A stretch of DNA of 64,000 nucleotides from Sediminibacterium sp. C3. GTDB taxonomy: Bacteria > Bacteroidota > Bacteroidia > Chitinophagales > Chitinophagaceae. The DNA is taken from assembly GCF_000508085.1 (NCBI RefSeq), contig NZ_KI669560.1, forward strand, positions 650,219-714,218. The letters are read 5' to 3'. Numbering within the stretch: the stretch's first letter is position 1; every line of letters starts with the position of its first letter. The position numbers and the translations under genes were made by a program. Shown here piece after piece: positions 35,501 to 43,473 of the stretch. The notes below the pieces were generated by a model. It saw only the letters and a list, made by a program, of their open reading frames with translations. It was not told where the DNA came from and searched no databases.

Positions 35501-35845
35501 TTATTTAGCCTGCTGATTTATAAAAGATAATTTATCCCAATACCCTCTTTGGTAAATGATTTTATCATTTTCTATCCAGAAAAAGCCACAGCCCCTTAAG
35601 CCTTTAGGGTCCTTCCACTCCAGCATACCCACATTGCCATCTTCAAAAATATTTTCCACAATACAAACCATTTCAAATTGCTCAAACTCTTGTTTAAACA
35701 TTTGCTTAATATTTTCTTTACCACTTACTATACCATTGGGTGTTTGATGATTTGTACATTCTTCTGCATATAACTCAGCAAGTCCCTCAAAATCATATTG
35801 ATTGAACAATTCAACCCATTGTTGTAAAACTTCCTTTGGTCTCAT
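35501..35845 (-). CDS. SnoaL/NTF2-like fold protein
   Basis: The 114-residue protein has the NTF2-like pattern: helix VLQQWVELFNQYDFEGLAELYA, then strands carrying GKENIKQMF, NVGMLEWKDPKGLRGCGFFWIENDKI. Polyketide-cyclase-like SnoaL proteins and nuclear-transport-factor-like enzymes share the fold. Activity cannot be inferred. It heads a run of small minus-strand genes (35.5-39.2 kb). Confidence 0.75.
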   Translation of the reverse strand: MRPKEVLQQWVELFNQYDFEGLAELYAEECTNHQTPNGIVSGKENIKQMFKQEFEQFEMVCIVENIFEDGNVGMLEWKDPKGLRGCGFFWIENDKIIYQRGYWDKLSFINQQAK

Positions 35846-35854
35846 ATTTTTGAA

Positions 35855-36328
35855 TTAATGATCGTAGCTAATTACCCGGGAAATTTTCCAATTTCCTTTT
35901 TCGTTTTTCCAAATCATCATAAACTTGAAAGTACCAACTTCTAGCTTCCCATTTTCAATATGACTGAACTGATGACTACCCGCTTCAATGGCACCGTATC
36001 CTTCAATGGGATGAACTTCCAGTGATTCTTTAATAAGACTTCTGGTAAGTGTATATTCTCTATTAAATATGGATTGGAAATTAGCAAACACTTTTTCAAA
36101 ATCAATAAGACCACCATTATCCTGATACCATTCCAAATCATCGGTAAAATAGGTTTTCATTAGATTCAGATTCTTTGAATTGTAAGCTGAAAATAATGCA
36201 CTATCCAGTTGTGCTATTTTCTTGTACAGTACTGATTCTTTATCAGTTACCTTCTTTTCATTATTGTTCTGCGCAAATGAACAGAAACAAAATGAAAGGC
36301 AAATAAATATTACGATGGTTCTTTTCAT
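35855..36328 (-). CDS. Secreted DUF4440/SnoaL-like protein
   Basis: A signal peptide (MKRTIVIFICLSFCFCSFAQ) precedes an NTF2-like domain (LDSALFSAYNSKNLNLMKTY..., ending KNEKGNWKISRVISYDH) typical of DUF4440. Function unknown. It lies 9 bp from the downstream SnoaL-like gene, and the pair may be related duplicates with one exported and one cytoplasmic. Confidence 0.75.
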   Translation of the reverse strand: MKRTIVIFICLSFCFCSFAQNNNEKKVTDKESVLYKKIAQLDSALFSAYNSKNLNLMKTYFTDDLEWYQDNGGLIDFEKVFANFQSIFNREYTLTRSLIKESLEVHPIEGYGAIEAGSHQFSHIENGKLEVGTFKFMMIWKNEKGNWKISRVISYDH

Positions 36329-36337
36329 TAGTACAAT

Positions 36338-37207
36338 TTAGTAAGATGTTACCGATTTCATATATTCCATACTCTGTTTTAAAGCATCATAAACATCAAT
36401 GGCAGAGGTATCCATCTCTAATACAAACCATTCACAACCAGCAGGAGCCGATTCAAAAATCGCCGGAAGATTTTGTGTTCCTTTTCCTAAAGGAGTCATT
36501 GGGTCCGGGTTATCACTAATTAGGTTTTGATTAAATTCAGCCGGGCCATCTTTTATATGCATAAGATTAACCCTGTCCCCGAATATTTTTATGATTTTAT
36601 CTGGTTGATGCCCGGCTACTTTTACCCAATAAATATCAATTTCAAAAAAAATATCTTTATCTAATTCTTCTAATAAAACTTCATAAACAAATTTTCCATC
36701 TACTTTATTTCTAAACTCCCACCAATGATTGTGTAAGCCAAAACTCAATCCATTTGCTTTTGCAAATTTGTTTGCATTATTGTAGATTTTAACAAGCTCT
36801 CTTGTTCCTTCTATGCTACTATATCTCTTGTCTTCCGGCCAACCATGCCATATCATGTTTTTACAATTAAACACTTTGGCGGTTTCTAGAAATATTTTCT
36901 GATTTTCTCCAACAGGAAGTTCAATATGACAAGAGCTGACCTTTAAATTATTTTCATTCAAAATTGCAGCTGCTTGGTTCAGACTAATTCCCTTTGGCCA
37001 AAATGCCGTTTCTACATATTCAAAACCAAGGTCAGATATTTTTTTAATTGCGCCTGCAAAGTCTTTCGCAATATGATCTCTGATTGTATACAATTGAACA
37101 GACATTTTCTTTTTTGGGCTTAATCCCAAGAAATTAAAATTCTCAGGCAAACAAGTACCCATTATACCCATTGAAGTTAACTGTAAAAAGTCTCTGCGTG
37201 TTTGCAT
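36338..37207 (-). CDS. Sugar phosphate isomerase/epimerase-like TIM-barrel protein with Tat signal
   Basis: The 289-residue protein begins with a Tat-type signal (MQTRRDFLQLTSMGIMGTC). A xylose-isomerase-like TIM barrel follows, with metal-site residues in FEIDIYWVKVAGH, LMHIKDGP and FVLEMDTSAIDVYD. Such exported barrels are common in Bacteroidetes. Substrates are probably sugars or inositols. Its first 65 bases overlap the frame of the truncated RBBP9-type gene upstream. Confidence 0.85.
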   Translation of the reverse strand: MQTRRDFLQLTSMGIMGTCLPENFNFLGLSPKKKMSVQLYTIRDHIAKDFAGAIKKISDLGFEYVETAFWPKGISLNQAAAILNENNLKVSSCHIELPVGENQKIFLETAKVFNCKNMIWHGWPEDKRYSSIEGTRELVKIYNNANKFAKANGLSFGLHNHWWEFRNKVDGKFVYEVLLEELDKDIFFEIDIYWVKVAGHQPDKIIKIFGDRVNLMHIKDGPAEFNQNLISDNPDPMTPLGKGTQNLPAIFESAPAGCEWFVLEMDTSAIDVYDALKQSMEYMKSVTSY

Positions 37208-37628
37208 AAATTGTATTATAAAAATAACCTACAAAAGAAACCCAAATATCATTTGAACTGGCCACTACAATAGAGTTGAAACCTAATCTTTCCAGTGGGA
37301 TGGGTGAAAAACCTTTTGTAGGAAAAGTATAGTTGGCTGCCTCTAAATCACTGGGAGCTACTAGCATAGCCCCCTTAATTTCCCTTTTATACTTTACTGC
37401 CCAATGTGCTATTGCAGAACAGCCTAAACTGTGTCCTATCAAAACGATGGAGGATGCTTCAAATGAAGTTACCATATCATCAATACTTTTTATCCAGTCT
37501 TCGCAGGCCGGCGTATCCCAATCTGATTGTTGTATTCTGGTGAAATTAGGAGCGGAGTTTTCAAAATAGGTTTGCCAATGTTCCGGACCTGAATTTCCCA
37601 GTCCAGGAACAATTAAATAATTTGTCAT
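37143..37628 (-). pseudogene. RBBP9/YdeN-type serine hydrolase, C-terminus lost
   Basis: The protein begins NYLIVPGLGNSGPEHWQTY and has the nucleophile elbow LIGHSLGCSA, the diagnostic features of RBBP9/YdeN hydrolases, and it reaches the acid-bearing VASSND near residue 125. It then runs into intergenic-looking sequence (about 37240 downward) and lacks the segment that carries the catalytic His (normally G-H-I-N). Normal length is about 180 residues. The frame only continues by reading over the start of the next gene. It is probably inactive, and the C-terminal third has been deleted. Confidence 0.7.
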
Positions 37629-37637
37629 ATCAAGTAT

Positions 37638-37940
37638 TTAAAATTCTTTTTTTCTAGCTCTTGCAATTAAATCCGTATCAATTAACTCTAAAGACAAAAC
37701 CATATCCTTAACAGTTTCCTTTTTATCAGATACTGCTGTATAAGATAATACTCCTGACTCTAGTTTTATGGCTGCTTTCATTTGCTCTTGCAAGGCAGAT
37801 TTATATTTTTCTAACTGACGGCCATCTACTTTAATTTTTGCAATTCTATAAATTGGGTTAGCGTTCTGTGCTTTTGAATCAAAACCGATTATTGTTAGTA
37901 TTCCAATCATTAAAAGCACTAGAAATGTATTTTTCATCAT
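37638..37940 (-). pseudogene. ABM-type (quinol) monooxygenase with internal deletion
   Basis: After a signal peptide (about 1-24) the protein follows the secreted ABM family: YRIAKIKVDGRQLEKYKSAL, ESGVLSYTAVSDKKET. It then jumps directly to VKDMVLSLELIDTDL, which is the family's C-terminal end. The usual 30-40 residues between them (the ILEIY strand and the H-x-x-T-x-H-F segment) are missing, in frame. Without them the dimeric barrel and active-site His are lost. I judge it a decayed gene, though a shortened functional protein cannot be excluded. Confidence 0.6.
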
Positions 37941-38560
37941 AATTTATTTAATTTAAAATCAATTCCTCCACAGGGAACCACAACAACATCTGTACCAGCT
38001 GTAATCTTGTAAAATAGTTTTTTATCTTTTAATATATACTCTCCTCTGACGGGCCATTTTGTTTTATGGATGAAAACTACGCTATAAAACAAATTATTTT
38101 TGAACGGGGAAATTCTAAAATTTAAACTCTTCAATTCATCTGATTCGTTATTTAAAAGAGATGATATGTCCGTAAGACCATAATCGAATTCTTGTAATTT
38201 GTCAATTGTCATTGGAGACTTAGGTATGACCACTTTTGCGTGAGAATCTTTTGATTCAAAGGGGATGCTTGTTGGAAATTTTATTTTTATATCCAGAGGC
38301 GTAAATTCGGCATTATGTACATTGGTCCAAAAAATGAAATTGTTATACTCTTTTCCATTATGATTTACGATACCCCCGCCCTTAGGTAAACTATTTGTAA
38401 TAATTGTTTTCTTTTTGTCAGAAGAGGTGTAAACAACTTTAGTATGCTCCCAATTCTTTTTTTGATCAGTTTGCCCATTCAAATTTAATGTAAGAAGTAT
38501 AAGAAATAAACCTGCGTATATGGTCAATTTCGGTGACGATGTTTGAAAAGTGATATACAT
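37937..38560 (-). CDS. Secreted hypothetical protein
   Basis: The N-terminus has a hydrophobic export segment (LTIYAGLFLILLTLNLNGQ), followed by about 175 mainly beta residues (VHNAEFTPLDIKIKFP, FNLFYSVVFIHKTKWP-like strands and a Cys-Gly-Gly near the end). No family recognised. It overlaps the shortened monooxygenase gene by 4 bases and likely shares its transcript. Confidence 0.6.
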   Translation of the reverse strand: MYITFQTSSPKLTIYAGLFLILLTLNLNGQTDQKKNWEHTKVVYTSSDKKKTIITNSLPKGGGIVNHNGKEYNNFIFWTNVHNAEFTPLDIKIKFPTSIPFESKDSHAKVVIPKSPMTIDKLQEFDYGLTDISSLLNNESDELKSLNFRISPFKNNLFYSVVFIHKTKWPVRGEYILKDKKLFYKITAGTDVVVVPCGGIDFKLNKL

Positions 38561-38566
38561 AAACGA

Positions 38567-38598
38567 AAAAGGTTACACTTTACAAGTATAACCCTTTT
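38567..38598 (-). terminator. Bidirectional terminator-like hairpin
   Basis: AAAAGGTTACACTT pairs with AAGTATAACCCTTTT with one bulge and one mismatch, around a 4-base loop, with a T-rich tract on the minus strand. It follows the GNAT gene ending at 38609. Confidence 0.55.
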
Positions 38599-38608
38599 AA
38601 TCAGATAT

Positions 38609-39169
38609 CTAGTCCCCTGCATTCCAATCCCACAAAACAATATCCCATTTAACACCACCATACATCAATTCATTGATGACTTGAAATCCTCTTTTCTTAT
38701 GCGCTTTAAGAGAACGAGTATTTGCTTGGGCTATATCCGTAACGAGGTAAGTATATTCTTTTGAAAGACAATCCCTGAAATGTCCGTATAATTTTTGAAC
38801 CAGGTCTTGTCCGCGGTATTCTTTTGCTACACACAATTGCCCAACAACTACATAATTAACATCCCTGAGTAATTTCCCATTGTATTCTGATTGATCAATG
38901 GCCTCAAAAAGCCCTTCAACAAGGTCGTGCCCATTTCTAATTTCTTTTGTAGCTACCAACGCATAACCAATAACTTTGTCTCCAACCTTTGCAATGATGG
39001 AAGGCGAATTTGCATTCATCTCCTGCAAATATTCTATTGTAAAGGCTGCTGTAAGAAAACCCTGGTCTCTGGCCTCTTCGGCACTTATATTCTGCTTTAA
39101 ATTCAACGCTTGCAAATCTCTTATGCCAATTATATCACTTGGTCTTGATACCCTTGTTACTTCAATCAT
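38609..39169 (-). CDS. GNAT-family acetyltransferase
   Basis: The 186-residue protein has VVVGQLCVAKEYRGQDLVQKLYGHF (motif A, with R-G-Q-D-L instead of R-G-x-G-x) and a C-terminal TRSLKAHKKRGFQV segment (motif B). The acceptor is unknown. It is the last complete core gene before the IS3-containing accessory segment, with the DUF4160 remnant ending 9 bp upstream. Confidence 0.85.
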   Translation of the reverse strand: MIEVTRVSRPSDIIGIRDLQALNLKQNISAEEARDQGFLTAAFTIEYLQEMNANSPSIIAKVGDKVIGYALVATKEIRNGHDLVEGLFEAIDQSEYNGKLLRDVNYVVVGQLCVAKEYRGQDLVQKLYGHFRDCLSKEYTYLVTDIAQANTRSLKAHKKRGFQVINELMYGGVKWDIVLWDWNAGD

Positions 39170-39177
39170 AGCACAAC

Positions 39178-39361
39178 TTATACCAAAGGATCAATTTCAT
39201 GAAGTTTTTCTTGATTTCTTGCTCTTTCCCAATTATTAATTAGATCCATCTGGTGAAGTGCAGTCCACTCTGTTACTATTCCTAAAACGCGAGGAGGTAG
39301 AAATCCTCCTATTATCTCATTTTTTTCTATATCAATTATCGCTTCATAGTCACCATGGTAA
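39178..39361 (-). pseudogene. DUF4160 protein, 5' half removed by IS3
   Basis: Reading from 39361 down to TAA 39180-39178 gives YHGDYEAIIDIEKNEIIGGF, then PPRVLGIVTEWTALHQMDL and INNWERARNQEKLHEIDPLV. These correspond to the last two thirds of DUF4160 proteins, which are small proteins often found next to DUF2442 in mobile or toxin-antitoxin-like settings. The N-terminal H-F-H portion and start codon are missing at the exact left end of the IS3 element. Confidence 0.7.
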
Positions 39362-39424
39362 GCTCCCCCAAAAAGAGTACGGTTAATTTGTAGACAAAAA
39401 GTTTATAAATTTAAATCGTAAACC

Positions 39425-39691
39425 ATGAGAAAGAGTCAGTTCAGTCACACACAGATTGCCAACATTTTAAAGGAGTTTGAGCAAGGAAAATCAGCCGAGG
39501 AGATCCATCGGGAGTATGGAGTTAGTAAAGCCACTTTTTATAAATGGGGGGAACGTTATGGTGGTATGGAAGCCAGTGAGCTTAAACGAATCAAAGAGCT
39601 TGAGGAAGAAAATGCTCGATTAAAACGGATGTATGCCAACTTGGCCATGGAGTTAGATACGGCAAAATATATCATCGAAAAAAAGCTTTAA
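39425..39691 (+). CDS. IS3-family transposase OrfA
   Basis: The 88-residue protein has an N-terminal helix-turn-helix ([37 protein letters not shown]) and a leucine-zipper-like helix ([21 protein letters not shown]), the usual OrfA plan. It binds the IS ends. Near its end, A AAA AAG at 39679-39685 is a slippery heptamer for -1 frameshifting into OrfB. Confidence 0.92.
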   Translation: MRKSQFSHTQIANILKEFEQGKSAEEIHREYGVSKATFYKWGERYGGMEASELKRIKELEEENARLKRMYANLAMELDTAKYIIEKKL

Positions 39692-40557
39692 AGCCTTGCG
39701 AAAAGCGAAGAATCATTGAGGAGCTAAAAGATGAGCGTCCAAAAGACATCGGCAAGGCGTGTCGGGTACTAAGAATAAGCAGAAGCAGTTTGCACTATCG
39801 GTCTATTAAAGATGATAGTACCATTATCAAGCTTCTAGAGAATCTAGCTGAAGACCAGCCAATAGAAGGCTTTTGGAAGTATTATCACCGATTAAGGAAC
39901 CAAGGTGTGGTTGTGAATCACAAGCGACTACATCGTATTTACAAGGATTTAAAACTGCCTTTAAGGCGCAAGGTTAAGAAAAGATTGCCCCCACGGGAAA
40001 AACAATCACTTGAAGTGCCAGAATGCTTTACACAAACCTGGAGCATAGATTTTATGACTGATGTATTAAGTAACGGAACCAAATTCAGATCGTTTAATGT
40101 GATAGATGATTTTAACAGAGAAGTATTATTCATTGAGGTTGATTATTCTTTAAAAAGCAGTAGAGTAATATGGGTACTGCGACATTTAATAAACCGCTTT
40201 GGTAAACCACAAAAGATTAGAATGGATAACGACCCAGAGTTTATATCTAAGCTAACCCAATCATGGAGCAAGGCCAATGAAATTGAGTTCCACTATATTC
40301 AACCAGGTAAGCCATCACAGAACGCCTACATTGAAAGATTCAATAGAAGCTTCCGTGGCCATGTATTGGATGCCTATTCATTTGATAACCTAAACCAAGT
40401 AAGAGAAATTTCGGATGCATGGATCGAGGATTACAACAATCATCGACCACATGATGCACTTGGAGGTTTACCACCAAGGGTATACCGAGAAAAACAAAAC
40501 CAGTCTAATGGGCTTCTTTTCGCTTCGGCTTCGCCTACGCTACAATCAGCCCATTAG
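39679..40557 (+). CDS. IS3-family transposase OrfB (rve integrase domain, via -1 frameshift)
   Basis: In the -1 frame the reading is open from the slippery site to TAG... at 40557, about 292 residues. The DDE catalytic residues are in WSIDFMTD (D1), RMDNDPEF (D2) and [10 protein letters not shown] (E). D2 reads N-D-P instead of the common N-G-P. A helix-turn-helix precedes the core. There is no separate strong start upstream of the rve domain except ATG 39790, so I treat it as the fused OrfAB product. Confidence 0.9.
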   Translation, partial: KKALKPCEKRRIIEELKDERPKDIGKACRVLRISRSSLHYRSIKDDSTIIKLLENLAEDQPIEGFWKYYHRLRNQGVVVNHKRLHRIYKDLKLPLRRKVKKRLPPREKQSLEVPECFTQTWSIDFMTDVLSNGTKFRSFNVIDDFNREVLFIEVDYSLKSSRVIWVLRHLINRFGKPQKIRMDNDPEFISKLTQSWSKANEIEFHYIQPGKPSQNAYIERFNRSFRGHVLDAYSFDNLNQVREISDAWIEDYNNHRPHDALGGLPPRVYREKQNQSNGLLFASASPTLQSAH

Positions 40558-40596
40558 CAATAAAAGAAAAAATTATACTTTTAACAAGTACTCAAA

Positions 40597-40896
40597 ATGG
40601 GGAGCCTTCAGAAGCCGATCATTCTTAATGTTATCGGCGACCGGGCAATACGTTTTGGTAAACTTAACCAACTGATTCCTGCAATCTCAAATAAAGTACT
40701 GGCCAACGAATTAAAAGAGCTGGAGATTTTCGGACTGATAAGAAGGAAAGAATACAAAGAGTTACCTCCACGTGTAGAATATGAGCTTACTTCTGCGGGT
40801 ATTTCGCTGATGCCAATTCTGCACGAAATGGCTAAATGGGGAAATACAAATATGGCTAAGCAAATAATAATAAAGGGTCATACTATCAAAGTATAA
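40597..40896 (+). pseudogene. HxlR-family regulator, N-terminus replaced by the IS3 end
   Basis: The frame contains the HxlR winged helix: KPIILNVIGDRAIRFGKLNQ, then PAISNKVLANELKELEIFGL, RRKEYKELPPRVEYELTSAG and the C-terminal helix LMPILHEMAKWG. The first 25-30 residues (normally with the redox-type CP and the GGKW motif) are missing. The frame is instead opened by an ATG located in the right end of the IS element (40597). The DNA-contacting helix is intact, so a fused short regulator could still be made. Decay is more likely. Confidence 0.7.
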
Positions 40897-40903
40897 CCCT
40901 TTA
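40872..40903 (+). terminator. Intrinsic terminator-like hairpin at the end of the HxlR remnant
   Basis: AAAGGGT-C-ATAC pairs with GTAT-A-ACCCTTT around a 7-base loop and is followed by TACTTTTAT. It overlaps the HxlR stop codon and shares the GGGTTATACTT core with the hairpin at 38567-38598. Confidence 0.55.
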
Positions 40904-41015
40904 CTTTTATGTCTGCTCCCCTTATTGACGAAAGATGCAGCTTTTCTCTTATCTAAAGGCTATTATTTTATTATAAAACATATTGTTAGTTCATTTAATA
41001 TTATTGGAACAATAA

Positions 41016-41327
41016 TTAGATATGCCAGTTTAATAGGATGCTTATTTTGACATAAGACCAGCCACCAATCATTACAGCTAAAATTCCTGCCACATAATAT
41101 AACAATGAATTTTTATATTCTTTTGATTTTGGAGCTTTAATGATCATTAATAATAGCAATACAATAATATGAATGATTGTAAATACCATTTGGTAAAATC
41201 CAATTAATAAACTTTCAATATTTATTCTTGAAAAATAAATTGCAACCATCCCAAATAAATAAATTAATGAAAGTAAAAAATTTATAACAAAAAAATATAA
41301 TATCCCTTTATTAGTTACATTCTCCAT
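41016..41327 (-). CDS. Small membrane protein overlapping the peptidase lipoprotein gene
   Basis: From ATG 41327 (MENVTNKGILYFFVINFLL...) the product has 103 residues. An in-frame ATG at 41372 would add 15. Three to four hydrophobic helices are visible (about 9-30, 40-65, 80-100), with few charged residues. Its start overlaps the end of the lipoprotein gene 41311-42741 by about 17 bases, indicating translational coupling. No family recognised. Position, size and membrane nature fit an immunity or anchoring partner of the lipoprotein, which is inference. Confidence 0.6.
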   Translation of the reverse strand: MENVTNKGILYFFVINFLLSLIYLFGMVAIYFSRINIESLLIGFYQMVFTIIHIIVLLLLMIIKAPKSKEYKNSLLYYVAGILAVMIGGWSYVKISILLNWHI

Positions 41328-42741
41328 GGCTTCTTTTTGTTTTATAATTTCCGATTTTAATATTTGAATCAATATTTTTTCTTGAATTCAAATATTGATA
41401 TACTCCTTTTGGGGAATAGCCACTGGTTATTCCAAAATAACTGGTTGAGGGTACAACAAGTCTCTCATTATTAGTTCTTGCAAAATTGAAAACATCTAAC
41501 GCGTAGTTAGTACAATTATAATCATCTAACTTATACTTAGCATTATTAGCATATGCAATTGCAATGTTAACTGCAGAATTAAAATCTATTTCTGGCATGT
41601 TATCCATAATTATACTAGCATCTTCCTCTCGTTCAAGATTTGGAGCCCCATCGTTTTTAATGACACTTGACATATATTGCATAGTCAATGATGCATAAGA
41701 ATTATTGGGGTAAAATCCGATGGATTGACTAATACTTTGATTACCATAAGATTTTTCAAATGTTAAATAAACATGTCCAGCATTAGAAAAAGTCGATAAA
41801 ACTGTTGGATCTGAATTGTCAGGAATATCTACACTAAGTTTAAGTGAGAATTTTGCTCCATTACTTGGAATATTCTCAAAACATTTAAAAATTTTTAAAA
41901 TATCAACAATTGGACGATCTTGATCAAAATATATAACAAAGTCTTCTTGTTGAATATTTTGAGTTTCATTACCACCACCACCACAATTACTTTTTAGGAT
42001 ATTGGATTCATTATCAATATCAATTGTAGTTTGACATTGATCTCCAGTGCAGGTTGTATATAAATATCGGCTACTTTCTGTTGTTGTTCCGTCTGAATAA
42101 AAGTAAGTAGTTACTAAAAACCAATTAGTGCAGTTTACTTCAGTGGATTTTATGTTTTCTAGTGATGAAAATGTAGAGTTTGCTTTTAAATTTCCTTCAA
42201 GTTTGGGTAATTGATTTTTTAGATGTCTAGTTTTAGTCAGTGACCCGTTTTCATAATTAAATTCCATAATAAATCTTCCATCAATATGTATTGTAGATAT
42301 TAATAAGTTTTGTTTATCGGAGACCTTTGTGTAATCATTGAAATAATCTAAAATTATTTCAGAGCAATTTTTATTTAAATTATTTCCAATTATTTCTACT
42401 AAAAACCCTGATTTTATCTTTTGATTTTTAAACTGTAGAACAACCTTTAATTCTTTTCTTTTTTCTGTTTTATTAATAGTTTTATAATCTTGATTAATAT
42501 CAATTAGTAAAAGTTTGTTATAAGAATCAAGTTTTATCTCTTGAGATTTATTCCATTCTATGTTTTTAATAAGTGAATCAATCATTTTATTATTGTGAAG
42601 AATAGAATTATAATGTTTTACTGTTGAAAAATATTCCAATACATCTTTTTTGTATAAAAGACTAATCTCATCATTATTAAATTCTTTTTTGCAAGAACTA
42701 AAACTTAATGGTATTAAAATAAGTAGGATAAAGATTCTCAT
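41311..42741 (-). CDS. Lipoprotein with permuted NlpC/P60- or papain-like C-terminal domain
   Basis: The 476-residue protein has a lipoprotein signal (lipobox SFSSC, Cys17), a beta-rich region with the NIEW motif (W63), a Cys-containing NCTNWFLVTTYFYSDG stretch (203-218) and a linker with GGGG (254-257). The C-terminal domain has NAGHVYLTFE (H323) before DYNCTNYALDVF (C410). This His-first, Cys-last order and the N-C-T-x-Y pattern are those of circularly permuted NlpC/P60/LRAT-type cysteine hydrolases. It probably acts outside the cell or at its surface on a peptide or amide bond. The overall plan matches the M23 and JAB lipoproteins of this window. Confidence 0.6.
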   Translation of the reverse strand: MRIFILLILIPLSFSSCKKEFNNDEISLLYKKDVLEYFSTVKHYNSILHNNKMIDSLIKNIEWNKSQEIKLDSYNKLLLIDINQDYKTINKTEKRKELKVVLQFKNQKIKSGFLVEIIGNNLNKNCSEIILDYFNDYTKVSDKQNLLISTIHIDGRFIMEFNYENGSLTKTRHLKNQLPKLEGNLKANSTFSSLENIKSTEVNCTNWFLVTTYFYSDGTTTESSRYLYTTCTGDQCQTTIDIDNESNILKSNCGGGGNETQNIQQEDFVIYFDQDRPIVDILKIFKCFENIPSNGAKFSLKLSVDIPDNSDPTVLSTFSNAGHVYLTFEKSYGNQSISQSIGFYPNNSYASLTMQYMSSVIKNDGAPNLEREEDASIIMDNMPEIDFNSAVNIAIAYANNAKYKLDDYNCTNYALDVFNFARTNNERLVVPSTSYFGITSGYSPKGVYQYLNSRKNIDSNIKIGNYKTKRSHGECN

Positions 42742-42944
42742 ATATTTTTATTTCTACCTGAAAATAATACAATTTAGTCCTTTGAATTAACCACTACAAA
42801 AAATAGGGTGATTCATACAAAATTGCTTTATCAATATTTTTTGTACAAAATAGCAGGTCATAGAAAATTTGGAAAAGATGCAACTATAAATTTCAATCTA
42901 CCAGTGAGGATATTAATTAATGCCAGTAAGACTTTGGTAAAAGG

Positions 42945-42976
42945 TAAAAAGAAAAAGAGGTCATTTCTGACCTCTT
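42945..42976 (-). terminator. Terminator after tRNA-Asn
   Basis: On the minus strand AAGAGGTCA-GAAA-TGACCTCTT forms a perfect 9-bp stem followed by a TTTTTCTTTTT tract. It lies 12 bases beyond the tRNA 3' end. Confidence 0.8.
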
Positions 42977-42987
42977 GCCTTGTTTTG

Positions 42988-43061
42988 CTCCCCCTTCAGG
43001 ACTTGAACCTGAGACCCTCTGATTAACAGTCAGATGCTCTAACCAACTGAGCTAAGGAGGA
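42988..43061 (-). tRNA. tRNA-Asn (anticodon GTT)
   Basis: A 74-base cloverleaf on the minus strand: acceptor TCCTCCT pairs with AGGGGGA, D-arm AGCTCAGTTGGTTAGAGC, anticodon loop CTGTTAA, and T-arm TCAGG-TTCAAGT-CCTGA, with discriminator G. CCA is not encoded. Its 3' end faces the accessory segment at 39.2-42.8 kb. Translated protein frames over it are spurious. Confidence 0.95.
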
Positions 43062-43119
43062 ATTTCCCCTTTCGGGGTTGCAAAAATAGGGGATTATTGA
43101 TTCTTACAAAAAAATTCCA

Positions 43120-43473
43120 TTAAAAATTCGCAAAAAAGCCTTTTTTAAAGCCTACAAAAATACCTTCAGCCCCTTGTTTCACCGGGTAGGTTTTTAAAAA
43201 ATACCCTTCTCCGCTGGTATTGCGGCCATTCTGCAAGGAAAACCGGTAACGATGTAGCGGGCAAACCACATTCCCTGCAGCATCTATAAATCCATCTGCC
43301 ATAATACCACTGGCATGTGGGCATTTATGTGCAAAGGCAAAGATCCTATCATCTTTAAGTGCTAAAGTCAGTTTTTTCCCATCAGCCTCTATAATGCACA
43401 TATGGTTGCTCTGCCAGATGAGTTCGTTTGCTGAATCGGCGATTTTAATCCAACTATAATCGGTTGCTTCCAA
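43120..43473 (-). CDS. Rieske [2Fe-2S] ferredoxin-type protein
   Basis: The 117-residue protein has both Rieske boxes: C-P-H in FAHKCPHASG and C-P-L-H in VVCPLHRYRF. The usual spacing is present, so a 2Fe-2S cluster with two Cys and two His ligands is expected. It resembles small Rieske ferredoxins rather than oxygenase subunits. Its electron partner is not evident. It starts 1 bp after hflX on the same strand. Confidence 0.9.
   Translation of the reverse strand: MEATDYSWIKIADSANELIWQSNHMCIIEADGKKLTLALKDDRIFAFAHKCPHASGIMADGFIDAAGNVVCPLHRYRFSLQNGRNTSGEGYFLKTYPVKQGAEGIFVGFKKGFFANF

Larger units (their letters stand above)
39362..40605 (+). mobile_element. IS3-family insertion sequence (first copy)
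   Basis: The element is about 1244 bp, with imperfect inverted ends: GCTCCCC-n5-GAGTAC...GTTAA at the left (39362 on), and the same pattern reversed at the right (ending GGGGAGC 40599-40605). It encodes OrfA and a frameshifted OrfAB transposase. No target duplication is visible and the two flanks carry different broken genes, so the insertion was accompanied or followed by a deletion. The exact terminal bases are approximate. Confidence 0.75.

Noticed and set aside
42808-43026. Open frame ending in LLPLQDLNLRPSD on the plus strand
   Set aside because: It reads through the tRNA-Asn gene in antisense. The QDLNLRPS string is a well-known artefact of translated tRNA sequence, and there is no ribosome site or family.
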